NCBI RefSeq assembly: GCF_012489685.1
Contig: NC_080042.1
Span: 39,623,158-39,687,157, forward strand
Direction: 5' to 3'
Length of the DNA: 64,000 nt
DNA from: Lotus japonicus
Lineage: Eukaryota > Streptophyta > Magnoliopsida > Fabales > Fabaceae
Positions 24,217-35,122 of this stretch are shown one piece after another (position 1 is the first letter of the stretch; each line of letters starts with the position of its first letter). The translations under genes were made by a program, and so were the position numbers. Below the pieces are notes generated by a model. That model saw only the letters and a program-made list of their open reading frames with translations. It was not told the DNA's origin and searched no databases.

Positions 24217-25703
24217 GTGAGAGCTACTCACTGAATCTTTAGTTAATGCTTAGGGTCGATGCTTTCGACATTGATTTACTGTTTATGCACTTGTTTGTGT
24301 TTGATTGGGAAAAATGTTTTCTGAGGCTTCGGCTGACAATGTAGATGATTCATCTACTGACTGTTTTTGAGATTGACTTACATGCTATGTGCTATGTGGG
24401 TAATCTAGGATGTGTGGTGCATGCTTTATATGCTAAGTGCTACGTGTTTATTCTGAGATGTATTGATATATGACATGTTTGTTGACTGTGATGATTTAAT
24501 TATGTCTTTAGCTGATATCTGTGATTCTGAGTAGTGAGAATAGCGGGCAGGTCATGCCGATTTTATTTTGAGAGTTTTGAGAAAGTTTGATAGGACGAAT
24601 GAGATTCGGGCCTTGTTATGGTTTTTCATGGATCGAGACATTCTCTGGAGTCATTTGGGATTTGGAGATCCCGAGAACTGATAAGACTTGCGATAAGACT
24701 AAAAGGATATTATTTTGTAAAGAAAACTCATAAGACATTAAACAACCTCTAAATCTTCATATAATGATAATAAACACGAAAGGAAGCTTTGGATGCAAAT
24801 CTTAGTTTTGGAAAACGAGAAGTGTCGTCGGATCCAAGTATTGAGGAGATTGATAAGTTCTGAGTATGTTGATTCTCTTGTGCTCTGGGAGCAGTGGTGT
24901 TGTTGGGCTATCCGGGGGATAAGTCCGGGAAAATGATAGTTTCCGAGTATGTGATACTCTTTGCTCGTTGAGCAGTTGTGACCATCGGATGGAGATGAGT
25001 CGGATGATTTGGAGATCATCATGAGTTATGTGTTGTTGTAGAGATGTGTCTTTTGTCGCAGAATCGACTGTTACCTTAGGGTAAGCTTTTAGAGACATTA
25101 ATTTAGCTAGAACACGTGGCGACGTGTCGAGTGAGGTCGGAGACGATGTTTGACTAATCATACTGCATTCATGCAACATTAATGAGGTATTAACACGAGA
25201 CGTACTTCGGACCTCGTCGAATTCCAAAATGGTCATAAGACCCGGATTTCCGTGTAAGAGCGTTTGTAGACGACTCTTGTAGCAGACCGAAATGGCAGAC
25301 CTACGGGTTACGACTGATCTGACTACCGTTGTTGTTGGAGTAAGAGGCACGCGGTCCGAAATGGTCCCACCGTGGCTGGTGTTAGGGCTGATCCGTTTGA
25401 TGTCCATCCGTTCCGGAATGCATTTGGTTAACTGGGTTAACCGCCATATCATTGCATGCAACATGCATACTGACTTAGTTGTTGAGTGTGTTTGATAAGT
25501 GATAATCCTATTTGATGCATGCTATTTGCTATTATTGTTGTTTACATTCACTGTGGAATATGCAACCCTAGGATGTTATCTCTAGCTATAAGCCTAAGTG
25601 GCTATTTCGTATCTGTACCTATTAGGTTTATTACTTACATAATTCTTTGGAGTTGACCCTCACGTCTTCTGTGTGTGTTTTGGCGGACAACGCCCTTTAT
25701 CAG

Positions 25704-26183
25704 ATGTCCATTGCGGACTGGTTCACAATGGTCCACCCTTCGGGGGGGATTAGATACGAGATGATTAACCAGGACGACCCCGGTTCGTGGGTGGTTGACC
25801 TCGCTAGCCATCGAGCGACGTACTCGGGGCGGATTATGGAGGACCATGTAGATAGGGTAGGATACTTGACGTCAAGAGTGCTGCGGAGATGCACTGTCAG
25901 TTTCAACTTGCCACCAGGTGTGCATTGCGGACCAGGAGCAGGAGGACCACCACCACCACCGTTATCTTCGGATGAGGAGGATCCCTCAGAGGAGGAGCCA
26001 GTGGGAGTGCCTTCTTCAGAGTCCAGTTCACCCACCGTTGCTGTTATAGATGATCATGGATCGGGCCCTAAGCCCGTGAGTCCAGCACCGGAGCGTATCG
26101 CTGTGGCGAGAGGAGGACGGGTAGTGTACATAGACTTGGTCGTTCTTGATTCGGATTCAGACGACGATCATGCTAGCATGTAG
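25704..26183 (+). CDS. LTR-encoded accessory protein, unknown family (159 aa)
   Basis: This ORF lies wholly inside the 5' LTR, between its TATA box and gag. I do not recognise the family. Order of parts: N-terminal DWFTMVHPSGG and YEM (residues ~5-20), a central GRIMED and SFNLPPGVHCGPG block (~48-75), a run of prolines, an acidic stretch SDEEDPSEEEP, and the C-terminal IDLVVLDSDSDDD, which resembles a SUMO-interacting motif. There is no signal peptide or membrane segment, so a soluble, perhaps nuclear protein is likely. ATG 25704 is chosen because it is the first ATG after the conserved TTGACC boundary. Homologues: 33413-33892 (3' LTR), 47706-48188 (minus, other element) and a relic at 16029. 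Confidence 0.6.
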   Translation: MSIADWFTMVHPSGGIRYEMINQDDPGSWVVDLASHRATYSGRIMEDHVDRVGYLTSRVLRRCTVSFNLPPGVHCGPGAGGPPPPPLSSDEEDPSEEEPVGVPSSESSSPTVAVIDDHGSGPKPVSPAPERIAVARGGRVVYIDLVVLDSDSDDDHASM

Positions 26184-26676
26184 GTTTTAGTGCTGGTGTG
26201 AGCTCCTCGAGATAGGATTAGTGTAGGAGTAGAGTCGTAGCTCTGACTGTCATTTGTTTCCATTGGGACAGGGTAGTTTCCCACCTATAGCTTTTTGTGT
26301 GGTTTCCTTACGGGAATCACAGAGGGTTGGTTGGACTTAGGAGGTCTTCTTTTCAGGCCATTGGGCCAGCTTATTCTCAGTTTTGAGGGATGGTGTTGCG
26401 GACACTTCACCTTTATATTTGGTTTGTATATATTGCCTACGGGCGCTACATTTTCTACTTTCCGTCACTGGAGGTTACTCGTGACGAGGTTGCTACTTAC
26501 AGCGGGGGCTGTTATATATATTGTATATTAGTTCTGTTGTTTTTCGCTTTTGGGTTTTATTTACTTCAGTCTTGTCTATGTTTATATTATAAAAAAAAAA
26601 ATATATTCACGTTTTTCCGCATTAAGTTTATTTTTGGTTACTAAAGTGACGCCACCGAAATCGGGGTGTTACATTG

Positions 26677-26688
26677 TGGTATCAGAGC
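26677..26688 (+). promoter_or_regulatory. Primer binding site, tRNA-Met type (Tekay)
   Basis: TGGTATCAGAGC, three bases after the LTR end. Confidence 0.9.
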
Positions 26689-26885
26689 ATGGTCGAGTCT
26701 TTCGGGAGTTGTTGGGGAATAAGTCTTCTGTGCTAGGTTGTGTGACTCTGAAAAGAGTGAAAATTGATTGTCTGCAAGCGATTCTTCGCTTAGAATTGAT
26801 TGAAGTTATTGCTTAATCATATTGTATAGTTATGCTAGATGCTATCTTATGATGAGTACTAACTGTTTGTTTCACTCAACAGAAC

Positions 26886-28244
26886 ATGGTGAATACTAAT
26901 CAGTTAGCTGAGATGATGGCCACGCAGGCGAATGATAGTGCTATGAGGCATGCTGCTGAAGAGGCACGTGAACAGCATCAACGTCAGAGAGAGGTTACTC
27001 TCGACCAAAACAAAGGCCTGAATGATTTTAGGAGTCAAGATCCACCAATGTTCTCGGGTGGTACTGACCCGGACAAAGCGGATCTCTGGATTCAGGAGAT
27101 TGAGAAGATATTTGGCGTTTTGCAAACTGCTGAGGGTGCCAAGTTGGGTATGGCAACTTATCTGCTGCTCGGTGATGCTGAGTACTGGTGGAAGGGCACC
27201 AGGGGGATTATGGAAGACAACCATGAGGAGATCAACTGGAACTCCTTCCGAACTGCATTCGTGGAGAAATACTTTCCAACAAGTGCTCGGGATGAGCGGG
27301 AGTCACAATTTCTGACACTCCGTCAAGGAGGTATGTCTGTACCGGAATTTGCTTTGATGCTGGAATCTTTGGCGAAGCATTTTCAATTCTTCCATGATCA
27401 TGTGAATGAGTGCTACATGTGCAAGCGCTTTGTTAATGGACTGAGACCTGATATTGAGGACTCAGTGAGGCCACTGGGAATCATGCGTTTCCAATCTTTG
27501 GTTGAGAAAGCCACGGAAGTGGAACTGATGAAGAACCGGAGGCTAAACCGGGCTGGAACTGGAGGGCCGATGAGGTCGGGCTCTCAGAATGTTCAGAACA
27601 GAGGGAGGTTTCAAAACAGGAGGCCGTATCAGCGTCCTGCTGGTAGAGGATTTGCTTCAGGATCTTACAGGCCCATGGTGGGTGCTGCTGGTGGTTCTGG
27701 AGATCAGACTCAGAACAGGGAGCTGACTTGCTTCAAGTGTGGGAAGCCGGGACACTTTGCTCGTGCTTGTCCCGACACGAGGCCTCAATGCTACAACTGT
27801 AACAAATTGGGGCATACTGCTGCACAATGCAGGGTACCAAAGGCGGAACCAACCGTCAACACTGCTCGTGGAAAGCGTCCTGCAGCTAAAGCGAGAGTCT
27901 ACACCATGGATGGTGATGATGCTGAAGGGGTCGATGGGCTGATCCGAGGAGACTGTGAGATTGACGGTAATCTCCTATCTGTACTTTTCGATTCCGGTGC
28001 AACGCATTCATTTATCTCTAGAGAATGTGCGATCAGATTAAGACTTCCTATTACTGCTTTGAGCTTCGATCTTATAGTTACCACACCTGCCAAAACTCTA
28101 CTTGCTAATACAGCATGTATGTACTGTTCGGTAACATATAACAATAGAGACTACCATGCTAACCTAGTATGCCTAACTCTTAAGAACCTAGATGTTATCC
28201 TAGGAATGGATTGGTTGTCCCACTATCATTGTCTTTTGGACTGA
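26886..28244 (+). pseudogene. Tekay gag and protease
   Basis: Gag starts MVNTNQLAEMM after a short leader. Residues ~50-230 are the gag domain ([38 protein letters not shown]). Two CCHC knuckles follow (CFKCGKPGHFARAC and [14 protein letters not shown]), then the protease with [12 protein letters not shown] and [17 protein letters not shown] one-base deletion directly after LLD creates TGA at 28242-28244 and shifts the remaining pol into another frame. Confidence 0.9.
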
Positions 28245-29305
28245 ACCGAAAGAGAGTGGTATTTCCTGATTCGGATCTTTCCGAGTATCTATCTGCCAAT
28301 CACATCAGCGTCGCTTTGAACGAGGGATCTCAAGAGTATTCCGTATTGCTAAGTTTGGAGAGTAAAGGGAATCCGGAAGTTGACAACATTCCAGTGGTGA
28401 GAGACTTCACGGATGTTTTTCCTGGCGATGTACCTGGACTGCCGCCTGTACGCGACACTGAGTTTGCTATAGATATCGTACCGGGAACAGGGCCGATTTC
28501 GATTGCACCATATCGTATGGCACCTGCGGAATTAGTGGAATTGAAGTCCCAATTAGAAGATATTTTGTCGAAGGGATTTATCCGACCAAGTGTTTCACCT
28601 TGGGGAGCGCCAGTCTTGTTAGTGAAGAAGAAGGACGGAAAATCGAGATTGTGTGTCGACTACCGACAATTGAACAAGGTAACCGTCAAGAATAGGTATC
28701 CGTTACCTAGAATTGATGATTTGATGGATCAACTGCGAGGAGCTGCGATATTCTCGAAGATCGATTTGAAGTCGGGCTCTCATCAAATCAGAGTGAAGAC
28801 TGAGGATATCCAGAAGACGGCATTCAGAACCCGTTATGGACACTATGAGTACTTAGTGATGCCATTTGGGGTGACAAACACACCTGCCATATTCATGGAC
28901 TACATGAATAGGACTTTCCATACATTCTTGGATCGATTCGTCGTGGTGTTTATCGACAATATTCTGATCTACTCAAAGAATGCTGAGGATCATGAGGGGC
29001 ACTTGCGACAAGTCTTACAAGTGCTGAGGGAGAAGGAGTTGTACGCCAATCCTTCTAAGTGCGAATTTTGGCTCGAAGAGGTAAAATTCTTAGGCCATGT
29101 GATCTCTAAGGAGGGGATAGCTGTGGACCCAGCAAAGGTAGAGACCGTATTGTCATGGGAACGGCCAAAGACGGTGACTGAGATCAGGAGTTTCGTTGGT
29201 TTGGCGGGATATTATCGTCGCTTTATCGAGAATTTCGCCAAGATTGTTGGACCTTTGACTCAACTCACGAGGAAGGATCAACCTTTCGCATGGACTGAAG
29301 CGTAA
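28245..29305 (+). pseudogene. Tekay reverse transcriptase with altered active site
   Basis: Open from about 28211 in the shifted frame: [72 protein letters not shown]. The catalytic box reads [11 protein letters not shown] where the minus-strand relative has [11 protein letters not shown], so the second catalytic Asp is Asn, a G-to-A change at a CpG. Ends at TAA 29303-29305, a substituted codon within WTEA-ETSF. Confidence 0.9.
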
Positions 29306-29851
29306 GAAACTAGTTTTCAGACGATGAAGGAACGTTTGACGACGTCACCTGTACTCGTTCTACCGCAACCAGAGGAACCTTATGAGGTATACTGTGATGC
29401 TTCGCATCAAGGTTTGGGATGTGTGCTGATGCAACATCGGAAGGTAGTTGCTTATGCTTCAAGACAACTGAAGGTTTATGAGAAGAATTATCCAACTCAT
29501 GACTTAGAGCTAGCTGCAATCGTATTTGCACTGATGATTTGGAGACATCACTTATATGGATGCAATTTCACCAAATTCAGTGATCATAAGAGCTTGAAGT
29601 ACTTGTTTAAGCAGAAGGAGCTGAACATGAGACAACGTCGGTGGATGGAATTTCTCAAAGATTACGAGTTCACCCTGCAATATCATCCTGGAAAGGCGAA
29701 TGTTGTTGCTGATGCCTTGAGCAGGAAGATGCATATCTCATCGATGATGGTGAAGGAGCTGCAATTGCTGGAACAATTTAGGGATTTGAGCTTGGATGTG
29801 AGATTATACGAGGGAGAACGGAAGTTCGGAATGATCAGAATTACCAATTGA
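29306..29851 (+). pseudogene. Tekay RNase H
   Basis: [34 protein letters not shown] and [20 protein letters not shown] are gypsy RNase H motifs. It reads in the same frame as the RT and ends at TGA 29849-29851. Confidence 0.88.
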
Positions 29852-30598
29852 TTGATGGAAGAAATCCGAGACCAACAGTTACAAGATGAGTTTCTGCTTG
29901 GGAAAAGGAATTTGGTAAGTCAAGGTAAAGACCCAGAATTCAAGGTAGGAAGTGACAATATCCTACGGTGTAAGGATAGGGTTTGCGTACCTAACAACCC
30001 TGACTTGAGAAGGTTGATTATGGATGAGGGTCACAAGAGTAAGCTAAGCATTCATCCTGGAATGAAAAAGATGTATCAGGACTTGAAGGTGAATTTTTGG
30101 TGGTCAGGAATGAAAAGACAAGTGGCTGAGTATGTAGCGACATGTTTGACATGTCAGAAGGCAAAGGTGGAACATCAGAAATCTTCAGGTATGCAACAAA
30201 GCTTGGATGTACCAGAATGGAAATGGGATAGCATATCGATGGATTTCGTAGTGGCTTTGCCAAGAACTCAGAAAGGATATGACTCAATTTGGGTAATAGT
30301 GGATCGATTGACTAAGTCGGCTCATTTCATACCTGTGAGGACTACGTACAACGTGGAGAAACTATCAGAGATATATATAGCGGAGATTATACGACTTCAT
30401 GGAGTACCGACCAGTATTGTATCCGATCGAGATCCAAAGTTTACATCACATTTTTGGGGAGCTCTTCAAGAGGCTTTGGGAACGAGGCTGAGACTAAGTT
30501 CTGCTTATCATCCACAGACTGATGGACAGACTGAGAGGACTATCCAATCATTGGAGGATTTACTACGAGCTTGCGTGTTAGATTACAAGGGCAGTTAG
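29852..30598 (+). pseudogene. Tekay integrase, zinc-binding and catalytic domains
   Basis: HH-CC zinc domain around GHKSKLSIHPGMKKMYQ and TCLTCQKAK, then the catalytic core with SMDFVVALP, IVSDRDPKFTS and YHPQTDGQTERTIQ (DDE acids). A TAG at 30596-30598 replaces an expected codon after DYKGS. Confidence 0.9.
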
Positions 30599-30607
30599 GA
30601 TACCATA

Positions 30608-31282
30608 TTGTCATTGATTGAGTTCACGTACAACAACAGTTTTCATACGAGCATAGGCATGGCACCGTATGAGGCTTTGTATGGCCGCATGTGTAGAACA
30701 CCTTTGTGTTGGTATCAAAATGGAGAGAATCTGTTAGTAGGACCAGAACTTCTGCAACAGACAACCGAGAAGATCAAGCAGATCAGAGAGAAAATGAAGA
30801 CTTCTCAGAGTAGACAGAAGAGTTATGCAGATCAAAGGCGTAGAACTCTGGAATTCGAAGAAGGAGACCATGTGTTTCTGCGAGTTACTCAGACTATGGG
30901 AGTTGGTCGAGCAATCAAGTCAAAGAAGCTTACGCCCAAGTTTATTGGACCTTATCAGATCACTCGTCGAATTGGACCAGTCGCGTATTAGATTGCACTA
31001 CCTCCATTTCTATCGAACATTCATGACGTATTCCACGTGTCACAATTGAGGAAATATATTGCGGATCCGACACATGTTATCGAGCTGGATGACATTGAAT
31101 TGAAGGATGATCTGTCTTTCGAGACACCGCCAATTAGCATTGGTGACACCAGGATAAAACAGTTGAGAGGAAAAGAGATCGAGTTAGTAAAGGTCATATG
31201 GAACAAAGACACCGGTGATGCGACATGGGAGCTGAAGGAGAAGATCCAAGAACAATATCCAGGACTTTTTACTGACCCTTAA
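30608..31282 (+). pseudogene. Tekay integrase C-terminus and chromodomain-like tail
   Basis: Continues with FTYNNSFHTSIGMAPYEALYG and RRRTLEFEEGDHVFLRV, is cut by TAG at 30989-30991, resumes with VFHVSQLRKYI, and ends with KEIELVKVIWNKDTGDATWE and YPGLFTDP, the chromodomain-like tail that steers chromovirus integration towards heterochromatin. Confidence 0.85.
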
Positions 31283-31297
31283 GTTTCGAGGTCGAAA

Positions 31298-31319
31298 CTT
31301 TCTTTTTGGAGGGTAGTAA
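31298..31319 (+). promoter_or_regulatory. Purine-rich tract before Tekay 3' LTR
   Basis: TTTTTGGAGGGTAGTAA directly precedes TGTAAGACCC. Confidence 0.55.
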
Positions 31320-34300
31320 TGTAAGACCCAAGTTTTTATGCTTATGCTAAGTGAATAAAATCTTATTCACGATAAGGGTTGATGTATTGTGAAAGGAAAC
31401 CTGAACAAGAGTTTACTAAATGAAATAAATTTATGAAGGAGAAAGTTTAGGAAAAGTTTAAGGATTGCATCATGATCGATAAAAGTTATAGCACGATCGT
31501 TATACGCTTAAACCTAGGTCAGAAACCCTAGTAAATAGCTAGTTTACACTTAAAGTCACGATGGAAGCTAATTCCAAAAATCTTCAGAGAAACGTTAGAA
31601 CTTCTCTTATTCCATATATAACAAGCGGTTCGAGGCGAAACTCTAGGATCTACGAACGTCCGATTCCAATCATCGGAAGTTTGCCGAAACCAAAACCCTG
31701 GTAGCTCGAAAACCCTAGAATCAACCGACGATGAAAACTTTTTCTATTCAGAGCTTCAAATTAAGATTCTACACTCGTACACCCATTTCTCTTGATGATT
31801 TCAATCTTTCATCAGAAGGAAGTTTTCTATTCCGACATTCGATGCAAAAAGTAACTTATCGGGTAAAATAGTTTTACACCTACTTTGCATTAGTTACCAA
31901 AAATACAAGGAGACCTCATTTTAGTTTTGGAATTCTTTCGCCAAAACCTATCTTTGAATTCACGGAGAATGAAGCCGGAAAAATCAGATTCGCGAAACTT
32001 TCATTTTACCGCGTTTTTTCAACCTCTATATATAGCCAAGAAATGAGAAAAAAACACATAAACTCACCCATTTTCTTCCAAGAGGCCGCGAGTTTGCTAA
32101 GAGGAGGAGGAGAAGAGATTTTCTTCATTTCTTGCTTGATCGTTGATCCAACAGTGTTTATTCTGAGATGTATTGATATATGACATGTTTGTTGACTGTG
32201 ATGATTTAATTATGTCTTTAGCTGATATCTGTGATTCTGAGTAGTGAGAATAGCGGGCAGTTCATGCCGATTTTATTTTGAGAGTTTTGAGAAAGTTTGA
32301 TAGGACGAATGAGATTCGGGCCTTGTTATGGTTTTTCATGGATCGAGACATTCTCTGGAGTCATTTGGGATTTGGAGATCCCGAGAACTGATAAGACTTG
32401 CGATAAGACTAAAAGGATATTATTTTGTAAAGAAAACTCATAAGACATTAAACAACCTCTAAATCTTCATATAATGATAATAAACACGAAAGGAAGCTTT
32501 GGATGCAAATCTTAGTTTTGGAAAACGAGAAGTGTCGTCGGATCCAAGTATTGAGGAGATTGATAAGTTCTGAGTATGTTGATGCTCTTGTGCTCTGGGA
32601 GCAGTGGTGTTGTTGGGCTATCCGGGGGATAAGTCCGGGAAATTGATAGTTTCCGAGTATGTGATACTCTTTGCTCGTTGAGCAGTTGTGACCATCGGAT
32701 GGAGATGAGTCGGATGATTTGGAAATCATCATGAGTTATGTGTTGTTGTAGAGATGTGTCTTTTGTCGCAGAATCGACTGTTACCTTAAGGTAAGCTTTT
32801 AGAGACATTAATTTAGCTAGAACACGTGGCGACGTGTCGAGTGAGGTCACAGACGTTGTTTGACTAATCATACTGCATTCATGCAACATTAATGAGGTAT
32901 TAACACGAGACGTACTTCGAACCTCGTCGGATTCCAAAATGGTCATAAGACCCGGATTTCCGTGTAAGAGCGTTTGTAGACGACTCTTGTAGCTGATCGA
33001 AATGGCAGACCTACAGGTTACGGCTAATCTGACTACCGTTGTTGTTGGAGTAAGAGGCTCGCGGGCCGAAATGGTCCCACCGTGGCTGGTGTTAGGGCTG
33101 ATCCGTTTGATGTCCTCAGTTCCGGAATGCATTTGGTTAACTAGGTTAACCGCCATATCATTGCATGCAACATGCATACTGACTTAGTTGTTGAGTGTGT
33201 TTGATAAGTGATAATCCTATTTGATGCATGCTATTTGCTATTATTGTTGTTTACATTCATTGTGGAATATGCAACCCTAGGATGTTATCTCTAGCTATAA
33301 GCCTAAGTGGCTATTTCTTATCTGTACCTATTGGGTTTATTACTTACATAATTCTTTGGAGTTGACCCTCGCGTCTTCTGTGTGTGTTTTGGCGGACAAC
33401 GCCCTTTGTCAGATGTCCATTGCAGACTGGTTCACAATGGTCCACCCTTCGGGGGGGATTAGATACGAGATGATTGACCAGGACGACCCCGGTTCGTGGG
33501 TGGTTGACCTCGCTAGCCATCGAGCGACGTACTCGGGGCGGATTATGGAGGACCATGTAGATAGGGTAGGATACTTGACGTTAGGAGTGCTGCGGAGATG
33601 CACTGTCAGTTTCAACTTGCCACCAGGTGTGCATTGCGGACCAGGAGCAGGAGGACCACCACCACCACCGTTATCTTCGGATGAGGAGGATCCCTCAGAG
33701 GAGGAGCCAGAGGGAGTGCCTTCTTCAAAGTCCAGTTCACCGACCGTTGCTGTTATAGATGATCATGGATCGGGCCCTAAGCCCGTGAGTCCAGCACCGG
33801 AGCGTATCGCTATGGCGAGAGGAGGACGGGTAGTGTACATAGACTTGGTCATTCTGGATTCGGATTCAGACGACGATCATGCTAGCATGTAGGTTTTAGT
33901 GCTGGTGTGAGCTCCTCGAGATAGGATTAGTGTAGGAATAGAGTCGTAGCTCTGACTGTCATTTGTTTCCATTGGGACAGAGTAGTTTCTCACCTATAGC
34001 TTTTTGTGTGGTTTCCTTACGGGAATCACAGAGAGTTGGTTGGACTTAGGAGGTCTTCTTTTCAGGCCATTGGGCCAGCTTATTCTCAGTTTTGAGGGAT
34101 GAAGTTGCGGACACTTCACCTTTATATTTGGTTTGTATATATTGCCTACGGGCGCTTCACTTTCTACTTTCCGTCACTGGAGGTTACTCGTGACGAGGTT
34201 GCTACTTACAGCGGGGGTTGTTATATATATTGTATATTTGTTCTGTTGATTTTCGCTTTTGGGTTTTATTTACTTCAGTCTTGTCTATGTTTATAATATA

Positions 34301-34381
34301 AAAAAAAAATATATTCACGTTTTTCCGCATTAAGTTTATTTTTGGTTACTAAAGTGACGCCACCGAAATCGGGGTGTTACA
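31320..34381 (+). repeat. 3' LTR of the plus-strand Tekay element, internally deleted
   Basis: It matches the 5' LTR closely except that about 812 bases corresponding to roughly 23636-24447 are absent at 32156, with GT shared at both breakpoints. The deleted part holds the putative splice donor and the exon-like block. The TATA box (32027-32035) and accessory ORF remain. Confidence 0.93.
33413..33892 (+). CDS. LTR-encoded accessory protein, 3' LTR copy (159 aa)
   Basis: Second copy of the ORF at 25704-26183, still fully open. Compared with that copy I count about seven residue changes (among them Asn to Asp, Ser-Arg to Leu-Gly, Glu to Lys) and about three silent changes, the pattern expected of decay without selection after insertion. 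In the 3' LTR it lies downstream of gag-pol and is probably not expressed as in the 5' position. Confidence 0.5.
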   Translation: MSIADWFTMVHPSGGIRYEMIDQDDPGSWVVDLASHRATYSGRIMEDHVDRVGYLTLGVLRRCTVSFNLPPGVHCGPGAGGPPPPPLSSDEEDPSEEEPEGVPSSKSSSPTVAVIDDHGSGPKPVSPAPERIAMARGGRVVYIDLVILDSDSDDDHASM

Positions 34382-34386
34382 GTTGA

Positions 34387-35042
34387 TATGTTCCTTCGGG
34401 TCGGTATCTCCCTCGTAGAGTTTTATCTTGGGACGAGACCAACCCGGGGGAAAAGGATGCATCATGATTTCTGGAGATAGAGGTCCAGTCATGGGTGGTG
34501 GTAAGGCCACTAGAGCACCTATATTCATTCGGGTCGGGGAGACGCTTCTTCGTCTGGATACACTTTGCTGAGGGGAGATTTGGCGTTGGTTTCTCGTTAC
34601 ATGCTCCTGTCGTCGTTTATCCCGGTGATGTGACGGTTCATCTCGGATTGAAGGTGTGCGCCGGTCCCTTCCCGTTTCTCGATCTGGGGACCTTTGGGTT
34701 TGTTGTCTTGAACCTTCATCTCGACCCTCCAGCTGCATGATTCGGCCCCGGAGAAATTGGAACTCCGATTGAGTCTTGAAAACGGTACTATTGTTCCTAT
34801 TCGTCTACTGCGACCTGATCCTGCTCCATGGCCCGAATGCGTCCTTCGAGGCGTTGAAGAGCCTCGAGGGTGGCATTCGGGACGATGGTCTGTTGCTTTG
34901 CGGCTCGATTCCGCGGCGGAGTTGGAGGAGTTGCTCCCACTGGTCCCGGGGGAGCTGGAGGGTGTTGTTGGCCTTCGTCAAGTGTCTCGACGTGGCCCTC
35001 TAGGGTATTCTGTCGTCTGGAAGTGGCACGGGTCTCTACCAT
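34387..35042 (-). pseudogene. Tat gag, N-terminal part
   Basis: Starts MVETRATSRRQ at 35042, about 60 bases downstream of the primer site. An early stop near 34797 and a frame change follow; the second frame (from 34738) has the gag core start MMHPFPPGWSRPKIKLYEGDTD and reaches DPKEHIN at the GTTGA insertion point. Gag resumes at 22794 on the other side of the Tekay element. Confidence 0.75.
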
Positions 35043-35104
35043 GTTTGGCGGAAGGAAAAGCAGATGGCTTTTAGACACGATGGGTAGGAAGAAATTTCAC
35101 TGTT

Positions 35105-35121
35105 CCCCACAGACGGCGCCA
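35105..35121 (-). promoter_or_regulatory. Primer binding site of the Tat element
   Basis: On the minus strand TGGCGCCGTCTGTGGGG, one base after the LTR end ...CCTGATCA; a TGGCGCCG start is usual for the Tat/Athila group. Confidence 0.8.
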
Positions 35122-35122
35122 A

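Larger units (their letters stand above)
22800..26673 (+). repeat. 5' LTR of the plus-strand Tekay element
   Basis: It begins TGTAAGACCCAAG and ends CGGGGTGTTACA. It contains in order a TATA box (23507), a putative donor (23655/23656), an exon-like block (24139-24216), an acceptor-like GGAG (25652) and an ORF. Confidence 0.95.
22800..34381 (+). mobile_element. Ty3/gypsy Tekay-type chromovirus, full length, inactive
   Basis: An 11.6 kb element with exact GTTGA duplications. The 5' LTR is 3,874 bp and the 3' LTR 3,062 bp, the latter missing one ~812 bp block. Order: LTR, tRNA-Met primer site, gag with two zinc knuckles, protease, RT, RNase H, integrase, C-terminal chromodomain-like segment, purine tract, LTR. 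The coding part carries one frameshift, several stops and a damaged RT active site. The LTRs themselves contain an ORF (25704-26183, 33413-33892). Lineage is judged from domain order, the very long LTR and the chromodomain tail. Confidence 0.93.

Noticed and set aside
24802..25464. 220-codon antisense frame in the Tekay LTR (also 32512-33177)
   Set aside because: It is antisense to the transcript, has no motif and is not matched in the other Tekay lineage.
25647..25703. Upstream extension of the LTR ORF to a TTG codon
   Set aside because: There is no ATG there; the extension is open but a TTG start is unlikely, so the first ATG (25704) was used.
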